Below, piece after piece: positions 1 through 6,599 of a stretch of DNA of 11,292 nucleotides; position 1 is the first letter of the stretch; the number at the start of each line of letters is the position of its first letter. Origin of the DNA: Nitrososphaerales archaeon TH526 (GTDB lineage Archaea; Thermoproteota; Nitrososphaeria; Nitrososphaerales; Nitrososphaeraceae); assembly GCA_014523665.1 (NCBI GenBank), contig JAATVR010000505.1, positions 1-11,292 on the forward strand, read 5' to 3'. A model generated the notes under the pieces. That model worked only from the letters and a program-made list of their open reading frames with translations, ran no database searches and was not told the DNA's origin. The position numbers were made by a program, and so were the translations under genes.

Positions 1-2
1 GC

Positions 3-446
3 TATAACCTAAGCGAAAATGAGATAGAGTCAAGAATTTTGAGATTAGAAGATGACGAAGTCATAACTGGTTACACAATTTCAGTGAATACAAAAAAGAT
101 CCGTCGTCGAATTATCCGTGTTGTATTGGTCAGATTCAAGGTTTCGCAGCATCTTGCAAGCAGGATTGAAGGTCTAAAGAAATACTTAGCGGATGCGCCA
201 TTTGTGCTTTTCTCAGGGCGTACTCGTGGGGGATATGACTGGATTTGCGTACAGTCTTTTCTTAATGAGGAAATGGCTGATGGAGAGAGCGATACATATC
301 GTAACCTATTTGGAGACATAATTCAATCATATGAGGTGTATGATTTTATTCCGATGAAGGAACCATCATATCATTCACTCACACATACTCCGGAGGAGTA
401 CAAGAGATTTCTTGATGAATGGATTCCTCCGTTCCTTTTGCGATAG
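3..446 (+). CDS. Lrp/AsnC-family transcriptional regulator (5' partial)
   Basis: The frame is open back to base 3, so the gene begins before the window. An internal TTG at 39 is unlikely to be the start, because the codons before it encode the end of a winged-helix DNA-binding domain (NEIESRILRLEDDEVITGY, the usual end of the Lrp recognition helix and wing leading into the 'I.GY' strand). About 147 residues are visible. The rest fits the ligand-binding alpha/beta domain: a strand (IIRVVLVRF), a helix (ASRIEGLKKYL), the conserved 'sG..GGYDW' segment and a final strand near VYDFIPM. Such proteins usually form dimers or octamers and regulate amino-acid or energy metabolism genes; the target here cannot be told. 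It converges on the ParB gene with 25 bp between stop codons. The family call is good; the effector is unknown. Confidence 0.75.
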   Translation, partial: YNLSENEIESRILRLEDDEVITGYTISVNTKKIRRRIIRVVLVRFKVSQHLASRIEGLKKYLADAPFVLFSGRTRGGYDWICVQSFLNEEMADGESDTYRNLFGDIIQSYEVYDFIPMKEPSYHSLTHTPEEYKRFLDEWIPPFLLR

Positions 447-471
447 TTAATAGCCATTCTGCTGCTCTCTG

Positions 472-1377
472 TTACGAACTTAGATCTTGTTTTCGAGTAC
501 ATGCGTTTTTGTATCTAATTGTCTCATCAATTAAGGAATGAATTCTAAGTCTGGTCCCCATAAGAAAGCTAACGATCTCCGCTCGCTCAGCAGGTTCAAC
601 AGTCAAATGAACTTCGTCAATGAGGTTATCAATCCGCGCCAAGGTGATACGAAGGGCCAATGTAGTCTTTTTTGTAAGTTTCAATATGTGTGATTTCCTG
701 TTTAGTTCTCTCGGGGGTGTCTGACTGAACTGAGAGGTCCCTGATTTGTCGTCAACGAGTTTGGTTTTCATCAACGATTTCATTTCCCTAATTTGTCTCA
801 CAGTCAGATCGCTTGAGTTAATTTGTTGCACAATCATGTTCTGCTTCTCAGAGGAGATGCTTGTCAGCTCTAATGCTGAGCTCACATTAAGACGGCTTTC
901 GATTACATGTTGTTTTACTTCTTCTGGAAGTCTTAGGAGTTGGATCCTGTGCGAAACATATTCTTCACTCTTCCCGATTTTTGAGGCCAGCTCGGTAACT
1001 CCTCCCCACCCAAAATCAACGACGTATTTTCGGAACGCTTCTGCCTCCTCTATCGGATCCATAGATTTTCTTTGCATGTTTTCAGTTAACTGAATTTCAT
1101 ATGCTTCCTTATCGGCTAGTTCTCTAATCTTGCAAGGAATGAATCGCCAACGCAGAGATCTGCAAGCATGAAATCTTCGATGACCAGCAACTATTTCAAA
1201 GCCAGGAGAGAGGGGCCGAATCAAGATCGGTTGCAAGAGACCATGTTCTCTAATGCTAGCAATTAGACAATGATCGTCATCTGACATACGCTGAAATCGA
1301 TCACGCACAGCAAATTGAGAAGACCTTATCATTTTCATTTCAATTTGTTCGACAATGCTCGTGTCGAAAAATTCCAT
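472..1377 (-). CDS. ParB/Spo0J-family DNA-binding protein, orphan
   Basis: This 301-residue protein has the ParB layout. An N-terminal nuclease/CTPase-like domain spans about residues 14-105, with GLLQPILIRP (46-55), the arginine patch VAGHRRFHA (63-71, the GERR.RA box of the family) and LTENMQRK (97-104, the ENxQR box). A helix-turn-helix follows at about 127-150 (ELASKIGKSEEYVSHRIQLL). The C-terminal part (about 180-301) is helical and does not resemble the usual short ParB dimerisation domain. Classical ParB binds parS sites, loads as a CTP-dependent clamp and works with ParA in chromosome segregation. Here there is no ParA neighbour, so the protein may instead be a nucleoid or regulatory DNA-binding factor. 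The ATG at 1377 was chosen; Met15 and Met17 are alternatives. Two palindromes lie just upstream and could mediate autoregulation. Confidence 0.85.
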   Translation of the reverse strand: MEFFDTSIVEQIEMKMIRSSQFAVRDRFQRMSDDDHCLIASIREHGLLQPILIRPLSPGFEIVAGHRRFHACRSLRWRFIPCKIRELADKEAYEIQLTENMQRKSMDPIEEAEAFRKYVVDFGWGGVTELASKIGKSEEYVSHRIQLLRLPEEVKQHVIESRLNVSSALELTSISSEKQNMIVQQINSSDLTVRQIREMKSLMKTKLVDDKSGTSQFSQTPPRELNRKSHILKLTKKTTLALRITLARIDNLIDEVHLTVEPAERAEIVSFLMGTRLRIHSLIDETIRYKNACTRKQDLSS

Positions 1378-1389
1378 ACGGAATGGTGG

Positions 1390-1425
1390 AAGTATTAGTA
1401 CTTATGGTTTACTAAAGTTTAGCAA
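1390..1425 (-). promoter_or_regulatory. tandem palindromes upstream of the ParB gene
   Basis: Two inverted repeats are visible: AAGTA-ttag-TACTT (1390-1403) and TTaCTAAAgTTTAGcAA (1409-1425, core CTAAA-g-TTTAG perfect). Their centres are about 20 bp apart, roughly two helical turns, and the nearer one starts 13 bp before the ParB start codon. A TATA-like stretch on the minus strand (CCATAAGTAC, about 1399-1408) lies between and over them. They are candidate operators or ParB binding sites. The sequence does not resemble the bacterial parS consensus, so the role is inferred from position only. Confidence 0.35.
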
Positions 1426-1584
1426 GTTGTATCTTTTGGTGCCCTTGTTGTCAAATCCAGAGAATTTGATATAATCTAAATAATAGTTGGGTTGTCTGCT
1501 TATCCGTCATTCCCTCATGATTTTCGAAGTACTAGATTAGTATGGGCACAGGGATAATAAAGAAGATTCAGGAATACTGAATAG

Positions 1585-2277
1585 ATGGCTAAACCTGTTT
1601 TATGCCTTCAAAATATACCATGCGAGACTCTAGGCAGCTTTGAGGAGTTATTTTTGAATGATGGATTCGATATCAAGAAAGTTAACACTAGGAAACATAG
1701 AATCCCACAAGATCCAACTCAGTATAGTGCAACAGTAATTCTTGGTGGGCCCATGTCAGTCTATGAGAACAGCGCCTTCATACAGGAACAGATCAGGCTC
1801 GCACAAATATCCAGTAAGAAGAAGACTCCCTTACTCGGAATATGTTTAGGGTCACAAATTATCGCGCAATCTTCTGGCGGAACGGTCTTCAAAGGTCCAA
1901 GAAAGGAAATAGGTTGGCACGACGTTGTGATTGAAAGATCTGGAAGCGAAGATCTATTTTCTGGATTTAACAATACTAGGCCGACGGTTTTTCAGTGGCA
2001 TGGAGACACATACCATCTCCCAAAAACAGCGATAATTTTAGCTCGTACCGATATGTATCCACAGGCCTTTGCCATAGGTTCTCTTATTGGTATCCAATTC
2101 CATTTGGAAGTAACCCAGAAGATGATACAGTCTTGGTTGAGAAGCTACAAATCAGAAGTAGCTTCTGAGAAAATTGATTCACGAAAAATCATGAAAGAAT
2201 CTGCAGTCTATATTCATGAATTGGAGAAATATTGCAGCCTGGTGTATTCAAATTTCTGTAGCAAATTCTCTCTATAG
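1585..2277 (+). CDS. class I glutamine amidotransferase (GMP synthase-like)
   Basis: A 230-residue stand-alone GATase1 domain. The catalytic triad is visible: Cys87 in the nucleophile elbow GICLGSQ (85-91), and His173 and Glu175 in IQFHLEVT (170-177). VILGGPMSVYE (51-61) is the oxyanion/glutamine-site loop typical of the GMP synthase-like group (COG0518). The domain should hydrolyse glutamine and pass ammonia to a partner, but no synthetase domain is fused or adjacent, so the acceptor is unknown. It is unlikely to be GuaA itself, whose ATP pyrophosphatase part is absent. Residues 185-230 form a helical extension beyond the domain. There is no clear Shine-Dalgarno site before the ATG; a TATA-like stretch (GATAATAAAG, about 1553-1562) lies at the right distance for a nearly leaderless transcript. 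Confidence 0.8.
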   Translation: MAKPVLCLQNIPCETLGSFEELFLNDGFDIKKVNTRKHRIPQDPTQYSATVILGGPMSVYENSAFIQEQIRLAQISSKKKTPLLGICLGSQIIAQSSGGTVFKGPRKEIGWHDVVIERSGSEDLFSGFNNTRPTVFQWHGDTYHLPKTAIILARTDMYPQAFAIGSLIGIQFHLEVTQKMIQSWLRSYKSEVASEKIDSRKIMKESAVYIHELEKYCSLVYSNFCSKFSL

Positions 2278-2435
2278 ATCTCATTTCAAAATTAACTCTA
2301 CTCAATTCCAATTCGAGAGACAGACAATATCATCTAACGCCCATTGCTGCTCTTGCTAAAGACTTTTTTCTGAGGGCGGAGGGCTGTACCTTCACACGAT
2401 CTCACACAGACTAGGTTTGCAAAAGCGACAATAAT
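2278..2435. other. intergenic region between convergent genes
   Basis: Short gap between the amidotransferase (plus) and the first deoxyhypusine synthase gene (minus). It holds a run of six T on the plus strand (2364-2369), which could end transcription of the amidotransferase gene, and a weak CGCCC/GGGCG complementary pair around it. No RNA gene or open frame is convincing. Confidence 0.35.
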
Positions 2436-3473
2436 TCAAGCTCCCTCGTGTAGTGCAGCGTAAATAAACGGCAATAAGGTTGTAGCTTCGCCGTGAATAG
2501 TGACACGAGATGCTTTTGCATTTATCTTTCCCCATGATATCGCCTCTTCAACGAGGGCTCCACTTAGACTTCCGTCCCATTCTGGACTGGTAGTTAAATA
2601 TACTGCGTAATCCAAGCCCCCTTTGAATTGATTCCACCAAAGGGTATGATGTTTCGAAATGCCTCCCCCTACCATGAATGCACCCGTTCGCTTGGCATCA
2701 TAAACGATGTCGGAAATTGTGCTCTGATCTTTGAGGAGATCGAGACCAAAATCTCTATGTTCCTGATGGAACAACCAGAGCTGACTACCTACAGCTCCAT
2801 CAACAATGCCAGGAACTATTACAGGTATGCGGTTCTTGTTGGCCCAATACAGAAACGATGAATCGTTTAACTTGCCACCTATGAAATCCATGATTTCTGA
2901 GGGTGCAATGAATTTCTTGTTATGGTCGAAATACAATTCATCTAGACAGGCTCTGACTTTCTTTTCAATCACAGCACCATAATTTGCAAAAGGTATCAGC
3001 ACATTGCCCAACCTATGGATGCCCTCCTTCAAGAGTGAAGAGTCGTCTAGTCTGAAATCTCCTGCATAATAACTGGCAGAGGTCCGAGCAATATCGTGAT
3101 CTAAGGCGCCACAGGTTGTTACAATACAATCAAAAGCGTGTTCCTTTATCAATTCACGTATTATTCCCCTGGTACCGGTTGAAACAATTGAACCCACAAA
3201 GGAGAGAAACTTTACGCAGTTTTCGTCGCTGCCCATAGTTTTCAGGATTTCAATCGCATTAGCAAGGTTGACTGCCTCAAAACCTCCCGAATTCTTCATA
3301 CTATCAATCAATACGGTCAGATCTGAATTGCTAGAGGGGTCGTAGTCGTGTATGGGTCTCCTTAACAAGTTATTCGGAGGACTCCTTCTGGGCTTGTTGC
3401 CTTTTGGGTTTAGTCGCGAACGAGTTCTCGTCTTAGGACGATTTATTTTGCTAGTGCTGCCCACGCTTCTCAT
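2436..3473 (-). CDS. dys: deoxyhypusine synthase, orthodox type
   Basis: A 345-residue member of the deoxyhypusine synthase family, which transfers the aminobutyl group of spermidine to a lysine of aIF5A using NAD. Visible landmarks are the TTCGALDHD nucleotide-site segment (119-127), PGIVDGAVGSQ (221-231), GGGISKHH (269-276, matching human K287-H288), EWDGSLSGA (298-306) and the catalytic lysine K316 in SWGK (313-316, human K329). The first ~39 residues are very basic and low in complexity (many Arg, Lys, Pro, Asn) and precede the usual start of the family near RRPIHDYD. They may be a real tail or a mis-set start: a TATA-like stretch (GGTATTTTATAC, about 3484-3495) sits only about 17 nt upstream of the ATG, which would suit initiation slightly inside, for example at GTG codon 4. 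A second family member lies about 670 bp away on the other strand. Confidence 0.88.
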   Translation of the reverse strand: MRSVGSTSKINRPKTRTRSRLNPKGNKPRRSPPNNLLRRPIHDYDPSSNSDLTVLIDSMKNSGGFEAVNLANAIEILKTMGSDENCVKFLSFVGSIVSTGTRGIIRELIKEHAFDCIVTTCGALDHDIARTSASYYAGDFRLDDSSLLKEGIHRLGNVLIPFANYGAVIEKKVRACLDELYFDHNKKFIAPSEIMDFIGGKLNDSSFLYWANKNRIPVIVPGIVDGAVGSQLWLFHQEHRDFGLDLLKDQSTISDIVYDAKRTGAFMVGGGISKHHTLWWNQFKGGLDYAVYLTTSPEWDGSLSGALVEEAISWGKINAKASRVTIHGEATTLLPFIYAALHEGA

Positions 3474-3672
3474 TATTTCAAACGTATAAAATACCTTTCA
3501 TGAGATCAATTTTATTGCAACTAATAACGCTAACGAATAAAGGCTTTCGATACTACACGCTCGGTGTCTCGCCTCATATCGAATAAAGGTAAAATGGAAT
3601 TTGGTATCTTGATCTGATAAGCAATACTATTCTGGATCGAACAGATGAGCATGTAAACTCAGGGCGTGCTTT
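3474..3672. other. intergenic region between deoxyhypusine synthase and BON genes
   Basis: Both flanking genes are on the minus strand. The stretch contains TATA-like sequences on the minus strand near 3484-3495 and 3508-3517 for the deoxyhypusine synthase gene. It also has a direct repeat CGAATAAAGG at 3534-3543 and 3580-3589. No open frame or structured RNA is convincing. Confidence 0.4.
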
Positions 3673-4023
3673 CTAGTCTCTTCGTGTCGGACCCGCTGTA
3701 GAAGGTTCTGTTACATGGAGTTCATTGAGGACCTTTACAACACCTTCTATCTTCCAAATTTCTTCCCCAATCCGGCGCTTTTGTTCATAAGTCTGTACTG
3801 ATCCTGTGATAGATATTATTTGGTCTACAACATTTGTAACGACTTTACTTGTGTCAATTTGAGAGATGCTTTTCAACTTAGATGCTACAAGAGTGCGAAG
3901 CTCCTCGTCAGTCTTTCTTCCAGGAAGCTGTTCTTTAGAACTAACAGGGAAGCTACCAGCCCAGTAGTAACTATCTTTGGCATTGGAATGCTCGTTATTA
4001 TCACTGACATTTGAGTCATGCAT
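3673..4023 (-). CDS. small BON-domain protein
   Basis: A 116-residue protein whose residues ~38-105 form one BON domain: a first helix (DEELRTLVASKLKSI), a strand (VVTNVVDQIISITGSV, with the conserved glycine G74 of the 'l.G.v' turn), a second helix (YEQKRRIGEEIWKI) and a last strand (VVKVLNELHV). BON domains bind phospholipid or other ligands and usually sit in exported proteins such as OsmY. Here no signal peptide or membrane segment is visible: the ~37-residue N-terminus is polar and disordered-looking. A cytoplasmic role is therefore inferred. Its promoter is divergent from that of the second deoxyhypusine synthase gene, which it may share regulation with. The specific function is unknown. 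Confidence 0.75.
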   Translation of the reverse strand: MHDSNVSDNNEHSNAKDSYYWAGSFPVSSKEQLPGRKTDEELRTLVASKLKSISQIDTSKVVTNVVDQIISITGSVQTYEQKRRIGEEIWKIEGVVKVLNELHVTEPSTAGPTRRD

Positions 4024-4043
4024 ATTCTGAACAATACGTTCGA

Positions 4044-4052
4044 TATTTTTAA
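4044..4052 (-). promoter_or_regulatory. TATA box of the BON gene
   Basis: On the minus strand TTAAAAATA is centred about 25 nt before the ATG at 4023, the spacing expected for a leaderless archaeal transcript. Inferred from position and composition. Confidence 0.5.
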
Positions 4053-4113
4053 GCGTTCCCGAATCTACATCACATCATACAGAGATTTGCAATTCCCGTA
4101 CCTTGGCACATAC

Positions 4114-4121
4114 ATTTTAAA
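4114..4121 (+). promoter_or_regulatory. TATA box of the second deoxyhypusine synthase gene
   Basis: ATTTTAAA is centred about 29 nt before the GTG start at 4147, so transcription would begin within a few bases of the start codon. The AAGGAA just before the GTG is too close to act as a Shine-Dalgarno site, which also supports a leaderless or nearly leaderless message. Confidence 0.5.
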
Positions 4122-4146
4122 GTGATCATCAGGACACCTTAAGGAA

Positions 4147-5241
4147 GTGAACAAATTTCACAACTTTTCTGGTCGTAAAATAGACCCTCCCTCCATTTCA
4201 AGCGATATGGACGTTCACGATTTAGTAGAATATTTTGGAGCAACAGGTTTCAATGCTCGTCGTCTCTACGAGGCCTTACAGATCACTAAGCGGATGACGG
4301 ATGATGGAGCGTGCGTTTGCTTGACACTAGCTGGTGCGCTTGCTCCAATTGGGCTAGGGAGAGCGATTTCGACCTTGATAGAGCATGGGTTTATAGACTG
4401 GATTGTTTCTACGGGCGCAAATGTTTACCATGATCTTCACTTCGCATATGATCTACCTGTAAGACAAGGATATTTCGACGTGGATGATAATATTTTGTAT
4501 TCGAAACAGATTGTACGAATCTATGACGTATTTATCAAGGAGATTGGTACATTGCAGAAACAAGACGAGATCATCAAATCTGCAATAGAAACTGATAGGC
4601 AAATTCTGTCTGATGATTCATCAACAGCAGACTTGTGCAATATTTTAGGGAAGTCGGCGAAAAAAAATTCGCCACATCCCGAAAAATCTTTCACAGTTTG
4701 TGCATACGAAAACGACGTGCCGATTTACTTGCCTGCTGTAGCTGATTCTTCGATTGGACTAAATATGCTTCCTCTTTTGCTTGAAGACAAACCAGTTAGC
4801 CCGAGGGTGATATTGGATGTCGCGGAGTCAGCAGCTATTCTTTGGAAAAACAAGATATCTGGAGGAATTGAATTGGGAGGAGGGGTTCCTAAGAATTTTT
4901 TCCAACAGACCGGCCCTGCCCTGTTCCAAATTCTTAAGTTGAAGGAAGGAGGACAGGATTATCTTGTGCAATTCACAGATGCTCGCCCTGATACTGGAGG
5001 ATTGTCTGGAGCTACACTGCAAGAGGGCAAAAGCTGGGGAAAAATTAAGTCTGCACATGAAGGAAATGTGATTGTATACGGAGATTCGTCAGTTTATTTT
5101 CCCATCTTGGCAGCATTCATCATGTCTGAGTGTAAGCCTCGTGAGAAAAAGAAGATCTACAAGAAGAAAAATGCATGGGTAAAGGAAATGAAGCTAGCAT
5201 ATCTTCAGAGCAATAAACATAAGCGAAGCAGAGCTCATTAA
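4147..5241 (+). CDS. deoxyhypusine synthase-like enzyme, KNF-type paralogue
   Basis: A 364-residue deoxyhypusine synthase family member, starting at GTG. It keeps the fold markers STGANVYHD (88-96), the motif LPAVADSSIG (195-204), GGLSGA (284-289) and the catalytic lysine K299 in SWGK (296-299). The substrate pocket differs from the first paralogue: the KHH of the orthodox enzyme is K249-N250-F251 in GGGVPKNF, so the position of human His288 is Asn, and the position of human Asp313 is Thr283. From memory, STGAN.YHD and GGG.PKNF typify bacterial DHS-like proteins, some of which make homospermidine. A homospermidine synthase or related aminobutyl-transfer role is therefore plausible but inferred. 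The C-terminal ~32 residues (333-364) are an unusual Lys/Arg-rich tail. The GNA1-like gene follows after 68 bp. Confidence 0.85.
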   Translation: MNKFHNFSGRKIDPPSISSDMDVHDLVEYFGATGFNARRLYEALQITKRMTDDGACVCLTLAGALAPIGLGRAISTLIEHGFIDWIVSTGANVYHDLHFAYDLPVRQGYFDVDDNILYSKQIVRIYDVFIKEIGTLQKQDEIIKSAIETDRQILSDDSSTADLCNILGKSAKKNSPHPEKSFTVCAYENDVPIYLPAVADSSIGLNMLPLLLEDKPVSPRVILDVAESAAILWKNKISGGIELGGGVPKNFFQQTGPALFQILKLKEGGQDYLVQFTDARPDTGGLSGATLQEGKSWGKIKSAHEGNVIVYGDSSVYFPILAAFIMSECKPREKKKIYKKKNAWVKEMKLAYLQSNKHKRSRAH

Positions 5242-5309
5242 ACATTGAGGAACGATCTAGTGTCAAGATATACCTTTGATTCAAGACTCATTTTGTTGGA
5301 TGAAGTGTC

Positions 5310-5777
5310 ATGAGCAAGAGCAAGAAAGACTTGAAATTCGAAATAAGAGAAATTGCATTAGGTGACCTAAAAAATGGATACTTTCCTACGATTAAGAATT
5401 TGTCTGAATTGGGAAGCATCGAAGGGAATATAGAGAAAGCGGAACAGGTATTAGACATTATTAGTTCAAATCCGCTTCACAAGATATTTGTTGCGATAGA
5501 CAAACAGACCTCTGAGGTGATCGGCGCGACCACTCTTCTAGTAGAACAGAAATTTATTCATAGTGGGGGAAAGGCGGGTCATATTGAGGATGTTGTAACA
5601 CGCAAGGGATTTGAGGGCCTCGGGATAGGCTCTGCACTCATTAACAATGCTTTAAATTTTGCGAAGGCAGTTGGTTGCTACAAAGTCGTATTGGATTGTT
5701 CAGACACTAACATCAATTTTTATCAGAAAACAGGTTTTAGAGTACATGAAACCTCTATGAGATACGACCTGCTTTGA
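5310..5777 (+). CDS. GNAT acetyltransferase, GNA1-like (glucosamine-6-phosphate N-acetyltransferase)
   Basis: A 155-residue GNAT protein, the length of eukaryotic GNA1. The similarity to GNA1 is specific, not just to the fold: KFIHSGGKAGHIEDVV (81-96) matches the 'k.IH...(k)GHIEDi' segment, the acetyl-CoA P-loop is GFEGLGIGSAL (100-110), and CYKVVLDC (123-130) followed by NINFYQKTGF (134-143) matches the 'CYKi.LdC...N..FY.K.Gf' end of GNA1. GNA1 acetylates glucosamine-6-phosphate on the way to UDP-GlcNAc, which archaea need for N-glycans and the cell surface. Most bacteria use the bifunctional GlmU instead. The deoxyhypusine synthase-like gene is 68 bp upstream; the two could be co-transcribed, although a TATA-like ATATACC near 5267-5273 could serve this gene alone. 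The substrate is inferred from motif match. Confidence 0.78.
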   Translation: MSKSKKDLKFEIREIALGDLKNGYFPTIKNLSELGSIEGNIEKAEQVLDIISSNPLHKIFVAIDKQTSEVIGATTLLVEQKFIHSGGKAGHIEDVVTRKGFEGLGIGSALINNALNFAKAVGCYKVVLDCSDTNINFYQKTGFRVHETSMRYDLL

Positions 5778-5899
5778 TCCTTAAACCTTTTGATCTGATT
5801 CCCATCACATTTTCAGGATCATCATCTGTAACAAATTCTGATCGCCTGCAAAAGATCTAACCTCCCCCTCTCTACGCTGGTGGATCCATGAAGCTTACT

Positions 5900-5905
5900 A
5901 AAAAA
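5900..5905 (-). terminator. U-run after the MtrA-like gene
   Basis: On the minus strand, six T follow the TAA stop by about 10 bases. Archaeal RNA polymerase stops at such runs without needing a hairpin. Weak by itself, but well placed between convergent genes. Confidence 0.35.
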
Positions 5906-5915
5906 TAGCCTCCAT

Positions 5916-6413
5916 TTAATGTCCGCTTAATTTGTCTACTAGGTGTTTTAATTGCAAGATATCTCTACAACCGATCAGGTCGACAATTTCAATATTAGTC
6001 CTGAAGTATGCAATCACTTCTTTGGTCGATTTTAATATGGGATTTTTACCTCTTGCACCTGCTATATACCCGTCCTCTTTTGCTCCATAGTTGTAGAGAG
6101 AAATCAGGGCTTGTCCTGGAAGATGTCCCTTGCCATCTCTACCACACAAAATCAGATATCTCAATTGAGGGTACTTGTGAACGGTCTCCAAAATGTTATC
6201 GATTCCTCGATTTTCCGAAAGAAGCCTTCCGACAAGAAATAACTTGTCCATCATTTCTTTACTGGAGATAATTTCCTTAAGAAGGCTCATGTCTGAGAGT
6301 GTGCAGATCGCAAGCGTTTCGCCGTTTCCCTTCTCATAGGATAACCGTATTGGAAGAACGAGCTCGCATATTTTACCCGCAATTGTTTGTAAGGAATTCA
6401 GCGTTCTTTTCAA
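5916..6413 (-). CDS. stand-alone MtrA-like corrinoid-binding domain protein
   Basis: A 165-residue protein starting at TTG (no ATG fits). Residues ~33-150 match subunit A of tetrahydromethanopterin S-methyltransferase (MtrA, PF04208): LAICTLSD (34-41), a GRLLSENRGIDNIL segment (62-75) matching the 'GP..TENLGIEKV' part, LRYLILCGRDGKGHLPGQAL (84-103) and GAKEDGYIAGARGKNP (110-125). His97 in GHLPGQ corresponds to the histidine at the cobalamin site of MtrA (about His84 in Methanothermobacter). Unlike methanogen MtrA there is no C-terminal membrane helix, so it should be soluble. No other Mtr subunit is in view. It is divergent from a corrinoid adenosyltransferase gene, which fits a role as a corrinoid carrier, sensor or methyl acceptor. 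The exact function is unknown. Confidence 0.75.
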   Translation of the reverse strand: MKRTLNSLQTIAGKICELVLPIRLSYEKGNGETLAICTLSDMSLLKEIISSKEMMDKLFLVGRLLSENRGIDNILETVHKYPQLRYLILCGRDGKGHLPGQALISLYNYGAKEDGYIAGARGKNPILKSTKEVIAYFRTNIEIVDLIGCRDILQLKHLVDKLSGH

Positions 6414-6577
6414 GAATCAGTTATCTATAATGACTTGCAAATTGATATTGTATATTCCTTTATGGAAATTCGGCTCAACTATGACAAGAATCCGGCTGCT
6501 CCTAGCAGGGATGAGCAAATTCTTGCTGTTGATATCAAATATATTACAAACCCGTCGAGTACGGGTAGCAAACTGCT
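6414..6577. promoter_or_regulatory. divergent promoter region between MtrA-like and corrinoid adenosyltransferase genes
   Basis: An AT-rich segment at 6441-6460 could serve the minus-strand gene (GAATATACAATATC, centred ~38 nt before its start). AAATATATTAC at about 6537-6547 could serve the adenosyltransferase gene (centred ~36 nt before its ATG). No cobalamin riboswitch-like structure is apparent. A 45-codon frame crosses the right half and is listed separately. Confidence 0.35.
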
Positions 6578-6599
6578 ATGTCTGATGAAGAAGGAATAA
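6462..6599 (+). CDS. possible small protein overlapping the start of the adenosyltransferase gene
   Basis: An ATG-initiated frame of 45 codons begins MEIRLNYDKNPAAPSRDEQI and ends TAA inside the next gene, overlapping it by 22 bases in another frame. Its composition looks protein-like (charged and polar residues mixed with LAVDIKYI), which is why I report it, but I recognise no family. Against it: the likely TATA box of the adenosyltransferase gene lies inside it, and frames of this length arise by chance. If real, it could be translationally coupled to the adenosyltransferase. Confidence 0.25.
   Translation: MEIRLNYDKNPAAPSRDEQILAVDIKYITNPSSTGSKLLCLMKKE

Noticed and set aside
746..1093. Open plus-strand frame of 115 codons opposite the ParB gene
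   Set aside because: It lies wholly antisense to a gene with clear ParB motifs; its product is Ser/Cys/Leu-rich and resembles no family.
1441..1584. Small RNA or extra gene from the AT-rich TATAATCTAAATAATA stretch near 1469
   Set aside because: A promoter-like string alone is weak evidence; no frame or stable structure follows it.
2339..2378. tRNA or C/D RNA in the gap after the amidotransferase gene
   Set aside because: The CGCCC/GGGCG pairing has no cloverleaf, and no C box is in place.
2628..2861. Open plus-strand frame of 77 codons opposite the deoxyhypusine synthase gene
   Set aside because: It is the complement of conserved coding sequence and has no recognisable domain.
6414..6577. 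Cobalamin riboswitch before the corrinoid adenosyltransferase gene
   Set aside because: No B12-box-like conserved core or pseudoknot is visible, and the space is short and partly taken by promoter-like sequence.
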